Source: Actinomycetota bacterium
Lineage (GTDB): Bacteria > Actinomycetota > Acidimicrobiia > Acidimicrobiales > SZUA-35
Length of the DNA: 5,804 bases
Direction of reading: 5' to 3'
NCBI GenBank assembly: GCA_027730885.1
Contig: JAQCHM010000222.1
Location: 1-5,804 of the forward strand
Of the stretch, positions 1-5,804 are shown one piece after another. Position 1 is the stretch's first letter, and each line of letters starts with the position of its first letter. Below the pieces are notes generated by a model. That model did not search any database. It saw nothing but the letters and a program-made list of their open reading frames with translations, and was not told the DNA's origin. Position numbers and translations under genes: made by a program.

Positions 1-1
1 G

Positions 2-1273
2 GTGGCTCGAGGATGGGGGAAGCCGGCGGTGTGCGGGGCCGAAGCCATCAAGATGGGCGACGCCCTCTTCACCGTCGGCGGCGTGACCGTCCGGCAGGGA
101 GACGTCATTTCCATCGACGGCGGTAGCGGCGAGGTCTTCCTCGGAGCGCTTTCCAAGGGGGCCGCGAGCGAAGACGCCGCAGGCGAGGAGGCCGACCTCA
201 AGACCCTCCTCGGCTGGGCCGACGAGATCCGCTCCGGACACCTCGGAGTGCGGGCGAACGCCGACACTGCGGCCGACGCGCTCGTCGCCCGTGACTTCGG
301 AGCTGAAGGCATCGGGCTGTGTCGGACAGAGCATCAGTTCCTCGGCGAACGGCTGGGCGAGATCCGGCGCATGATCCTGGCCAACACTCCCGAGGAGGAG
401 ACCGCAGCACTGGCGGTCCTCGAAGACGTCCAACAGGCCGACTTCGTCGCGTTGCTCGAAGCTATGGACGGGCTACCGGTGACCGTGCGGCTGCTCGACC
501 CGCCGCTGCACGAGTTCCTCCCCGACCTCGAGGAACTGGTCATCTCGCACGCAACCGGGGAGCTCGACCTGCAGGGGCAGGAACTCATGGCCGTGACCCG
601 GGCTTGGCAGGAGACCAACCCCATGCTCGGGACCCGCGGCGTGCGGCTCGGCATTCTCCGCCACGGCCTCTACCACATGCAGGTTCGGGCGCTGCTCCAC
701 GCCGCGGCCGCCCGTCAGGCAACCGGCGCAACGCCTCGCATCGAGATCATGGTGCCGCTCATCGTCGAGCGAAGGGAGTTCGAGCTCGTGCGCCGCTGGA
801 TCGACGACGAGATCCGGGCGGTCAACGGCGAGCTGGCACAGCCGCTCGACGTGCTGGTGGGGACGATGATCGAGACGCCGCGAGCCGCTATCTGTGCCGC
901 TGACATCGCAGAAGCCGCAGACTTCTTCAGTTTCGGAACCAATGACCTGACCCAGATGACCTTCGGATTCAGCCGTGACGACGTCGAGAGCCGAATCATT
1001 CGTGAGTACGTGGCGCTCGAACTCATCGACGCCAATCCATTCGAGACCATCGACGTGAGAGGTGTCGGACAATTGCTCGAGCGGGCCGCGGCCGACGGAC
1101 GATCGTCGAACCCAGGCATCAAGCTGGGCATCTGCGGAGAGCACGGGGGCGATCCCGCGCCCATCGACTTCTGTTATCAGGCCGGTCTCGACTACGTGTC
1201 GTGCTTGCCCTACCGCGTACCCGTCGCCCGCCTAGCCGCGGCCCAGTCCGTCCTCAGAGGTCTCCGGCCATGA
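2..1273 (+). CDS. ppdK: Pyruvate, phosphate dikinase, C-terminal half (5' partial)
   Basis: The enzyme interconverts pyruvate + ATP + Pi and phosphoenolpyruvate + AMP + PPi in the cytosol. About 423 residues are visible of a family usually near 880. The reading frame is open at the window edge, and the first residues (VARGWGKP) match the segment just after the phosphorylated histidine of the swivelling domain, so the GTG at position 2 is internal and not a start. The C-terminal PEP/pyruvate TIM barrel is complete. Counting from the first visible codon, R108 lies in GLCRTEH, R163 in VRLLDPPLHEF, E291 in GTMIETPRA, N314-D315 in GTNDLTQ and C378 in GICGEHGGDP. These correspond to the substrate-binding arginines, metal/substrate ligands and catalytic cysteine known from the Clostridium symbiosum enzyme. 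The ending GLDYVSC-PYRVP-ARLAAAQ is typical of PPDK and separates it from PEP synthase and PTS enzyme I. It stops at TGA 30 nt before dnaG. No break or frameshift is seen. Confidence 0.96.
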   Translation: MARGWGKPAVCGAEAIKMGDALFTVGGVTVRQGDVISIDGGSGEVFLGALSKGAASEDAAGEEADLKTLLGWADEIRSGHLGVRANADTAADALVARDFGAEGIGLCRTEHQFLGERLGEIRRMILANTPEEETAALAVLEDVQQADFVALLEAMDGLPVTVRLLDPPLHEFLPDLEELVISHATGELDLQGQELMAVTRAWQETNPMLGTRGVRLGILRHGLYHMQVRALLHAAAARQATGATPRIEIMVPLIVERREFELVRRWIDDEIRAVNGELAQPLDVLVGTMIETPRAAICAADIAEAADFFSFGTNDLTQMTFGFSRDDVESRIIREYVALELIDANPFETIDVRGVGQLLERAAADGRSSNPGIKLGICGEHGGDPAPIDFCYQAGLDYVSCLPYRVPVARLAAAQSVLRGLRP

Positions 1274-1290
1274 AGTGAGCACCGCTCATC

Positions 1291-1296
1291 TAGAGT
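1291..1296 (+). promoter_or_regulatory. Probable -10 element (TAGAGT) for leaderless dnaG transcript
   Basis: TAGAGT fits the actinobacterial TANNNT -10 consensus and is followed by exactly 6 nt (TCAGCC) before the GTG start of dnaG. A transcript starting the usual 6-7 nt after the -10 would begin on the start codon itself. No Shine-Dalgarno sequence is present between 1274 and 1302, which agrees with leaderless translation. No TTGACA-like -35 is visible at the expected distance. A small inverted repeat, TGAGC-acc-GCTCA (1276-1288), sits immediately upstream in the spacer; it could be an operator or chance. The TAG at 1291-1293 is also an in-frame stop, so dnaG cannot start further upstream. 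Confidence 0.55.
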
Positions 1297-1302
1297 TCAG
1301 CC

Positions 1303-3108
1303 GTGGGCATTGTCGATGACGACATCGTGCGGGTCAGAGAGACCTCCGACATCGTGCAGGTCATCACGCAGTACACCCAGTTGAAGCGGGTCGGCCGACG
1401 GTTCCAGGGCTTGTGCCCGTTCCACTCCGAGCGGAGCGGTTCGTTCTCGGTGAACGCCGAGGAAGGGCTCTACTACTGCTTCGGGTGCGGCGCCAAGGGT
1501 GATGTCATTTCCTTCGTCCGTGAGAAGGAGCAACTCGATTTCGTGGGCGCGGTCGAGTGGTTGGCCAACAAGTTCGGTGTGCAACTCAACTACACCGACC
1601 AGTCCGAGGGTGAGGACCGCAAGCGACGCAATCACCTGCACGAAGTCATCGACAAGGCCGTCGAGTTCTACCACAAACGTCTGCTCACCGGCCCGGACGC
1701 GGGGGTGGCGCGCGGGTATCTTCGGCAGCGGGGGTACGACGGCGAAGTGGTGCGGCGCTATCGCATGGGCTACGCCCCCGACAGCTGGGACTCGCTGGCC
1801 AAACACCTGCGACTCTCCGACCGTGACTGGGTCGACTCGGGTCTCGGCAACCTCAATCGCCATGGCGGACAGTACGACTTCTTCCGTAACCGGGTCCTGT
1901 TCCCGATCTTCGACGCCCAGGACCGCGCCATGGGATTCGGTGGGCGGGTACTGCCAGGTTCCGAGGACGCCAGGAAGTACATGAACTCGGCTGACTCCGG
2001 GGTCTACTCCAAGAGTAGGGTGCTCTATGGACTCAACTGGGCGAAGACGTCGATCGTCGAAGCCGACGAGGTCGTCGTGTGCGAGGGCTACACCGACGTG
2101 GTCGGCTACGCCACCGCTGGTGTTCCCCGGGCCGTTGCCACTTGCGGCACGGCGCTCACCGAGGATCACGTGAAGTTGCTGTCGAAGTTCGCCCGTCGTG
2201 TCGTGCTCTCCTTCGACGCAGACGCCGCCGGCCAGAACGCAGCCGCCCGCTTCTACGAATGGGAGCGGACCCACAACCTCGACGTGGCGGTCGCCGATCT
2301 CCCCGACGGCGTCGACCCCGGCGACCTGGCCCGTTCGGATCCCGAGCGCCTGCGGCTGGCGGTCGCCGGCGCCCGACCATTCCTCGCGTTCCGCGTACAT
2401 CGCGCGTTGGCCGGGGGCGACCTCACCTCGGCCGAGGGTCGGGCTCGGACCGCCGAGGCGGCGCTTGCCATGGTGGACGAACATCCCGACGCCCTGGTCC
2501 GGGATCAGTACGTCCTCGAGATCGCGGCCCACACCCGCATCGAAGCCGACCTCCTGCGCCAACAACTGGCCCAGGGTCCCCGACCCCAGACCGGTACCCG
2601 GCAGGGTCGTGCTCGAGACGACCGCGGGCAGGACGAGCCGGTGCAGCGAGGTCGGCCCGTCGGTCGACGGGAGACACTCGAGTACGAGGCGCTCCGGCTG
2701 ACGGTCTCTCGCCGTGACGAAATGCTGCCCCTGCTCGTCCCCGAGCTGTTCGCCGACGAGCGGTGCGCCGAGGCCTTCCACCTCATCTCCTCCTTCGAGG
2801 CCACCCACGACGCCGTGGCCAACGCCGATCCCGAAGTCGCCGACCTGTTGCTTCGGCTCTCAGTCGAGGAGTCGGCGCTTGGACCACTCGATGCGGCCAG
2901 CCAACTGTGGCGGAGCTTCCTCGACGGCCAGATCCGCGACATTCAGGCTCGCTCCAAGGGCTCGATCGATCTCGACCTGGCTGCGACCAGTCGACAGTTG
3001 GCCTGGTGTCGCGAGCACCGCGACGGCCTCATCGACCAGTCCAAGCAAGCCGCAGCGGTTGCTGCGTTGCTACGTTGGCTGGGCCAGGTCCCGGAGGAGG
3101 TGTATTGA
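1303..3108 (+). CDS. dnaG: DNA primase DnaG
   Basis: DnaG makes the short RNA primers for leading- and lagging-strand synthesis at the replication fork, working with the DnaB helicase. The product is 601 residues, the usual size. Order of domains: a CHC2 zinc finger with ligands C38, H41, C59 and C62; the RNA polymerase core with FRNRVLFPI and GFGGRVLPG followed by KYMNS and LYGL; a Toprim fold with E261 in EGYTDV and D305/D307 in FDADAAG, the metal-binding acidic residues; a basic, probably flexible linker around 425-456; and a helical C-terminal helicase-binding domain at about 457-601. GTG 1303 is the only possible start, because an in-frame TAG lies 12 nt upstream with no start codon between, and the N-terminus (DDDIVRVRETSDIVQVI) begins as the family does. 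The zinc-finger segment reads CPFHSERSGSF where most members have EKTPSF or EKSPSF, a mild deviation. The gene overlaps rpoD by 4 nt at its end. The family assignment is secure. Confidence 0.98.
   Translation: MGIVDDDIVRVRETSDIVQVITQYTQLKRVGRRFQGLCPFHSERSGSFSVNAEEGLYYCFGCGAKGDVISFVREKEQLDFVGAVEWLANKFGVQLNYTDQSEGEDRKRRNHLHEVIDKAVEFYHKRLLTGPDAGVARGYLRQRGYDGEVVRRYRMGYAPDSWDSLAKHLRLSDRDWVDSGLGNLNRHGGQYDFFRNRVLFPIFDAQDRAMGFGGRVLPGSEDARKYMNSADSGVYSKSRVLYGLNWAKTSIVEADEVVVCEGYTDVVGYATAGVPRAVATCGTALTEDHVKLLSKFARRVVLSFDADAAGQNAAARFYEWERTHNLDVAVADLPDGVDPGDLARSDPERLRLAVAGARPFLAFRVHRALAGGDLTSAEGRARTAEAALAMVDEHPDALVRDQYVLEIAAHTRIEADLLRQQLAQGPRPQTGTRQGRARDDRGQDEPVQRGRPVGRRETLEYEALRLTVSRRDEMLPLLVPELFADERCAEAFHLISSFEATHDAVANADPEVADLLLRLSVEESALGPLDAASQLWRSFLDGQIRDIQARSKGSIDLDLAATSRQLAWCREHRDGLIDQSKQAAAVAALLRWLGQVPEEVY
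3093..3100 (+). promoter_or_regulatory. Shine-Dalgarno sequence for rpoD, inside dnaG
   Basis: GGAGGAGG (followed by T) is a near-perfect anti-16S match lying within the last codons of dnaG, 4 nt before the TTG at 3105. It decides the unusual TTG start of rpoD: the frame is open far upstream, but the upstream part reads as a shadow of dnaG, and this is the only strong ribosome binding site close to the recognisable sigma-factor N-terminus. Confidence 0.8.
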
Positions 3109-4340
3109 CCGATCAGCCGCTGGTCGAGGCCCACGCCAGTGCGTTCACCGACGAACATCGAGAGCGCCTCGCCTTGCGCGCTCGAGCCGGTCGACCGTTG
3201 ACGCCCCATGACGTGGTCGCCATCATGAAGCGGGTCGAGCTGACCTCCGACGTCGTGGCTGAGGTTCGCCGGTTTCTGGCCGACGAGCAGATTCCGTTTG
3301 TCGAGGACGACGTGCACTTCGACTTCGATCCGGCTGTGGTCGGCGGTGTTCGCAAGCGGCGTAGTCGCGAAGATGTCGGTCGCTTGGCGGCTGCCGCGAT
3401 GGCCCGAGCCAGCAGCTCGTCGGACCCGGTCCGCATGTACCTCAAGGAAATCGGCACCGTTCCGCTGCTCAGCGCAGGCGAAGAGATCGACCTGGCCAAG
3501 CGAATCGAGGCCGGCGCACGAGCCTCGGATGAGATTGCTGCCATCGTCAACGCCGACCGCTGGACTGAGATGTCCGAGGTCGCAAGCCGGGATCTTCGCC
3601 GAGCCGTCTCCGACGGTGATCGAGCCAAGAGTGAACTCACGTCGGCCAATCTTCGGCTCGTCGTCTCGATCGCCAAACGCTATGTGGGCCGTAGCGTCCC
3701 CATGCTCGATTTGATCCAGGAAGGCAACCTCGGCCTGATGCGGGCCGTGCAGAAGTTCGACCACACCAAAGGGTTCAAGTTCTCGACGTACGCCACCTGG
3801 TGGATCAGGCAGGCCATCACGCGGGCGATCGCCGACCAGTCCCGCACCATCCGGGTGCCGGTACACATGGTCGAGTCGATCAACCGTGTCGTCCGCGTCC
3901 AGCGCTCCATGGCCCAGCGTCTCGAACGAGAGCCGACCATCGCCGAACTGGCCGCTGCCGTCGACATGACCGAGGAACGGGTGCAGGAGATCCTGCAGAT
4001 CTCCCATCAGGATCCGCTGTCCCTCGACACGCCGGTCGGCGACGAGGACGACACGTCGATGGGCGACTTCATCGCAGACAAGGGTGCTGCCCCACTCGAC
4101 GTCGCCGCCCGCAAGATGCTGGCACTCGCCGTGCACGAGGTGTTGGCCGACCTCAGCGATCGAGAAGCCGAGGTGGTCCGTCTCCGTTTCGGCCTGGACG
4201 ATGGCCGACCCCGAACTCTTGAAGAGGTAGGCAAGGCGTTCGGCGTGACTCGTGAGCGCATCCGTCAGATCGAAACCAAGACCCTGGCGAAACTCCGGCA
4301 TCCGCTGCGTAGTGAACGCCTCCGCGACTACCTCGACTAG
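3105..4340 (+). CDS. rpoD: Primary RNA polymerase sigma factor RpoD/SigA
   Basis: This housekeeping sigma-70 factor directs RNA polymerase to -10/-35 promoters. From TTG 3105 the product is 411 residues. Residues about 20-66 (RAGRPLTPHDVVAIMKRVEL...) resemble a short region 1.1. Region 1.2 starts at D107 (DPVRMYLKEIGT). Region 2 runs from about 180 (SANLRLVVSIAKRYVG) through FDHTKGFKFSTYATWW, with the W232-W233 pair and IRQAITRAI used in -10 recognition and melting, and ends at RTIRVPVHMVE. Region 3 follows (EREPTIAELAAAVDMTEERV), and region 4 has the -35-binding helix-turn-helix at about 370-390 (TLEEVGKAFGVTRERIRQIE). The DNA-contacting residues look canonical, which favours a group 1 (primary) sigma. 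The start TTG overlaps the dnaG TGA as TTGA, so translation is probably coupled and the two genes co-transcribed. The long Lys/Ala/Asp-rich extension found in many actinobacterial SigA/HrdB proteins is absent. A group 2 paralogue is possible but less likely given the dnaG linkage. Confidence 0.95.
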   Translation: MTDQPLVEAHASAFTDEHRERLALRARAGRPLTPHDVVAIMKRVELTSDVVAEVRRFLADEQIPFVEDDVHFDFDPAVVGGVRKRRSREDVGRLAAAAMARASSSSDPVRMYLKEIGTVPLLSAGEEIDLAKRIEAGARASDEIAAIVNADRWTEMSEVASRDLRRAVSDGDRAKSELTSANLRLVVSIAKRYVGRSVPMLDLIQEGNLGLMRAVQKFDHTKGFKFSTYATWWIRQAITRAIADQSRTIRVPVHMVESINRVVRVQRSMAQRLEREPTIAELAAAVDMTEERVQEILQISHQDPLSLDTPVGDEDDTSMGDFIADKGAAPLDVAARKMLALAVHEVLADLSDREAEVVRLRFGLDDGRPRTLEEVGKAFGVTRERIRQIETKTLAKLRHPLRSERLRDYLD

Positions 4341-4373
4341 CGTCCGCCCTCCCCGCCAGCGCCCCCTCACCAG

Positions 4374-4422
4374 GAAATTTGCAGCGGAATCCACGTCAGA
4401 CGTGGCGTACGCTGCAAATTTC
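4374..4422. terminator. 49-nt near-perfect hairpin after rpoD, probable bidirectional terminator
   Basis: The left arm GAAATTTGCAGCG (4374-4386) and right arm CGCTGCAAATTTC (4410-4422) are exact reverse complements. Inside them lies a second exact stem, CCACGT (4391-4396) and ACGTGG (4400-4405), with loop CAG. The two stems are separated by a 4 x 4 internal loop (GAAT against CGTA). Overall 20 of 23 positions pair around a 3-nt loop. The hairpin begins 33 nt after the rpoD stop. There is no long T tract, but the stem ends in AAATTT on both strands, so it could terminate from either side. It could instead be one copy of a dispersed palindromic repeat or a binding site for a dimeric protein. 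The structure is seen directly; the role is inferred from position. Confidence 0.55.
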
Positions 4423-4458
4423 GGCGAAATGGGCCCGAGCTTCGGAGTGGAGGTTTGC

Positions 4459-4464
4459 TATCCT
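4459..4464 (+). promoter_or_regulatory. Probable -10 element (TATCCT) of the tRNA-Asn promoter
   Basis: TATCCT matches TANNNT and lies 14 nt before the first base of the mature tRNA. Transcription starting about 7 nt downstream would give a 5' leader of roughly 8 nt for RNase P to remove, a usual arrangement. There is no convincing -35 hexamer around 4435-4442, so the call rests on the -10 and the spacing. Confidence 0.45.
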
Positions 4465-4478
4465 CAGGGCTTCCCCGA

Positions 4479-4554
4479 TCCGGGGTAGCTCAGCTGGCAG
4501 AGCACCGCACTGTTAATGCGATTGTCGTGGGTTCGAGCCCCACCCCCGGAGCCA
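4479..4554 (+). tRNA. tRNA-Asn (anticodon GUU)
   Basis: A complete 76-nt cloverleaf reads on this strand. The acceptor stem TCCGGGG (4479-4485) pairs fully with CCCCGGA (4544-4550). The D stem is GCTC/GAGC with GG in the loop. The anticodon loop CTGTTAA (4510-4516) carries GTT at 4512-4514, decoding the asparagine codons AAC and AAU. The variable loop has 5 nt. The T arm GTGGG-TTCGAGC-CCCAC (4527-4543) is canonical. The discriminator G is at 4551 and CCA is encoded at 4552-4554. The first anticodon-stem pair (C4505 with A4521, positions 27:43) is mismatched; the other four pair. The gene lies between rpoD and the amidohydrolase gene, with no integrase or duplicated tRNA end to suggest use as an attachment site within this window. 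Confidence 0.97.
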
Positions 4555-4578
4555 TACCAGTTGTCGATCGAGTCCTCT

Positions 4579-5804
4579 ATGTCTGCAACCGCCAGTCCAC
4601 CGGCCGAGTTGCTGGTCCGAGACGCCGATCTGGTCGCCACTGTGGACGATGGTCGACGAGAGCTTCGCGGTGGTTGGGTCGCGATGTCCGGCGGCTTCAT
4701 CACCGGCGTCGGTGGGCCCGGCTCGGAACCCGAAGCGCTGCGCACCATTGATGCTCGTGGGTGCCTCGTGACGCCAGGACTCGTCAACACCCACCATCAC
4801 CTCTACCAGAACCTGACTCGGGCCTACGGCCCGGCGCTCGAGGGCAACCTGTTCGGCTGGTTGACCACGCTGTACCCGTTGTGGTCCCGGCTCGATGAGG
4901 AGGCGGCGTGCGTCTCGGCGTGGGTCGGGCTGGCCGAGCTGGCCCTCGGCGGGGGCACCACGTCCACGGATCACCTCTACGCCCATCCTCACCGTGGCGG
5001 CGACCTCATCACGGCCGAGATCACTGCGGCGAGGGAACTCGGGTTCCGTTTCCACCCGACCCGGGGGTCGATGTCCCTGTCGGCCAAGGACGGCGGCTTC
5101 CCGCCCGACTCGGTGGTCGAGTCCGTGGACGTCATCTTGGCCGAGTCCGAACGCCTGGTCGGGCATCACCATGATCCGTCGAACGGAGCGATGGTACGCG
5201 TGGCCCTCGCCCCCTGTTCTCCGTTCTCGGTCACGCAGGAACTGATGGTTGCAACCGCCGAGTTGGCCGAACGACTCGACGTGCGTTTGCGCACCCACCT
5301 GGCCGAGGACCCCGGCGAGAACGACTTCTGCCTCGACCGTTTCGGTTGCCGCCCCGTGGACTACCTCGAGGATGTCGGCTGGGGTTCGGCCCGTTCGTGG
5401 GTGGCCCATTGTGTGCACCCGAACCAGGACGAGATCGAACGGCTCGGCCGTTGGGGCACCGGGGTGGCCCATTGTCCGGGCTCGAACATGATCCTGGGCG
5501 CTGGGTTGGCGCCGATCGCCGAGTTCCGGCGAGCGGGTGTGCCCGTGGGTCTCGGATGCGACGGCTCGGCCTCAGCCGATTCGGCTTCGCTCTGGCTCGA
5601 GAGCCGAACCGCGATGCTCCAGGGCCGGTTGCGGGCCGGTATGGCCGGCCAGGCGCCGGGCTCCTTCGGCGCACGCGAAGCGCTGGAGATCGCCACACGT
5701 GGGGGAGCGGCCTGTCTCGGCCGCGAGGGTGAGTTGGGACAGCTTTCCGTGGGGGCGGTTGCCGATGCGGTGATCTGGCCGGTCGACGGGCTGCTGCATG
5801 CAGG
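4579..5804 (+). CDS. Amidohydrolase, 8-oxoguanine deaminase / AtzB-like (3' partial)
   Basis: This is a metal-dependent hydrolase of the amidohydrolase superfamily (cytosine deaminase/TrzN/AtzB branch). It most resembles 8-oxoguanine deaminases, which convert 8-oxoguanine to urate and ammonia and are often annotated as hydroxydechloroatrazine ethylaminohydrolase. 408 residues are visible and the frame is still open at the window end; relatives have roughly 450. An N-terminal beta-sandwich strand (ELLVRDADLVATVDDGRREL) leads into the barrel. Expected metal and catalytic residues are H72 and H74 (NTHHHLYQ), H240 and E243 (THLAE), H277 (VAHCVH) and D328 (GCDGSAS). Other family signatures are TLYPLWSRL, RGSMSLS, ALAPCSPFSVT, RFGCRPVDYLE, GVAHCPGSNM and a late TRGGAACLGREGELGQLSVGAVADAVIW. 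ATG 4579 gives a natural N-terminus, though no clear Shine-Dalgarno sequence precedes it. It starts 24 nt after the tRNA CCA, so it may be read from the tRNA promoter. The exact substrate is uncertain: guanine, 8-oxoguanine and triazine hydrolases share these motifs. Confidence 0.87.
   Translation, partial: MSATASPPAELLVRDADLVATVDDGRRELRGGWVAMSGGFITGVGGPGSEPEALRTIDARGCLVTPGLVNTHHHLYQNLTRAYGPALEGNLFGWLTTLYPLWSRLDEEAACVSAWVGLAELALGGGTTSTDHLYAHPHRGGDLITAEITAARELGFRFHPTRGSMSLSAKDGGFPPDSVVESVDVILAESERLVGHHHDPSNGAMVRVALAPCSPFSVTQELMVATAELAERLDVRLRTHLAEDPGENDFCLDRFGCRPVDYLEDVGWGSARSWVAHCVHPNQDEIERLGRWGTGVAHCPGSNMILGAGLAPIAEFRRAGVPVGLGCDGSASADSASLWLESRTAMLQGRLRAGMAGQAPGSFGAREALEIATRGGAACLGREGELGQLSVGAVADAVIWPVDGLLHA

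Noticed and set aside
1270..1278. Minimal ATG-AAG-TGA frame overlapping the ppdK stop
   Set aside because: A two-codon frame at a stop codon is expected by chance, and nothing else suggests a uORF, especially if dnaG is leaderless.
1297..2808. Long antisense open frame (503 codons) opposite dnaG
   Set aside because: It mirrors a clear, full-length dnaG. The product shows no recognisable domain, and its length is what high-GC third-position bias produces on the opposite strand.
2763..3104. N-terminal extension of the rpoD frame upstream of TTG 3105
   Set aside because: This part lies wholly within dnaG and is Arg/Pro/Ser-rich, as expected of an out-of-frame reading. The Shine-Dalgarno sequence and the sigma-like sequence both begin at 3093-3105.
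2943..4394. Long antisense open frame (483 codons) opposite rpoD
   Set aside because: It is the shadow of a well-supported sigma factor. Its start falls inside the palindromic hairpin and no family features are seen.
4479..4578. tRNA-Asn as an integration (att) site
   Set aside because: No integrase gene, no duplicated tRNA 3' end and no composition shift is visible downstream in the window; the next gene is an ordinary metabolic enzyme.
4455..4751. Small + strand open frame with GVAQLAEHRTVNAIVVGSSP
   Set aside because: This is the familiar false protein produced by translating a tRNA gene, here tRNA-Asn, followed by an out-of-frame reading of the amidohydrolase gene.
4464..4790. Antisense frame ending in GGGARTHDNRINSAVLCQLSYPG
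   Set aside because: It is the reverse-strand counterpart of the same tRNA artefact, a common misannotation and not a gene.
4513..5472. 319-codon antisense frame opposite the amidohydrolase
   Set aside because: It also contains tRNA-derived sequence (LRGWGSNPRQSH-like end) and overlaps a + strand gene with intact catalytic motifs.

Overview
The window is high-GC chromosomal DNA from a bacterium. It is densely coded on the + strand, uses GTG and TTG starts, and has TANNNT-type promoter elements. Together with the gene order ppdK - dnaG - rpoD, this suggests an actinobacterium. The compact primary sigma factor without a long N-terminal extension and the directly joined dnaG-rpoD pair make me lean towards a deep-branching lineage such as Acidimicrobiia. 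The phylum is a moderately confident inference and the class is weak.

Layout: (1) 2-1273 is the C-terminal half of pyruvate, phosphate dikinase; its beginning lies outside the window. (2) A 29-nt gap holds a TAGAGT element exactly 6 nt before the GTG start of dnaG, the signature of a leaderless transcript. (3) 1303-3108 is DNA primase DnaG, complete. (4) 3105-4340 is the primary sigma factor RpoD/SigA. It starts at a TTG that overlaps the dnaG stop codon and has a strong Shine-Dalgarno sequence inside the dnaG 3' end. (5) 4341-4478 is a 138-nt spacer with a striking 49-nt hairpin (a 13-bp perfect outer stem and a 6-bp perfect inner stem) and a likely tRNA promoter. (6) 4479-4554 is tRNA-Asn(GUU) with encoded CCA. 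(7) 4579 to the window end is an amidohydrolase of the 8-oxoguanine deaminase / hydroxydechloroatrazine ethylaminohydrolase type, cut off at its 3' end.

dnaG and rpoD form a translationally coupled pair linking replication priming with housekeeping transcription, as in the macromolecular synthesis operon of other bacteria. The hairpin probably ends that unit and insulates it from the tRNA. ppdK (pyruvate/PEP interconversion) and the purine/triazine-type deaminase are metabolic neighbours with no evident functional link to the pair. I see no mobile element, CRISPR array, phage gene or defence system. Most of the window is ordinary core genome; the regulatory architecture and the palindrome are the parts worth a second look.
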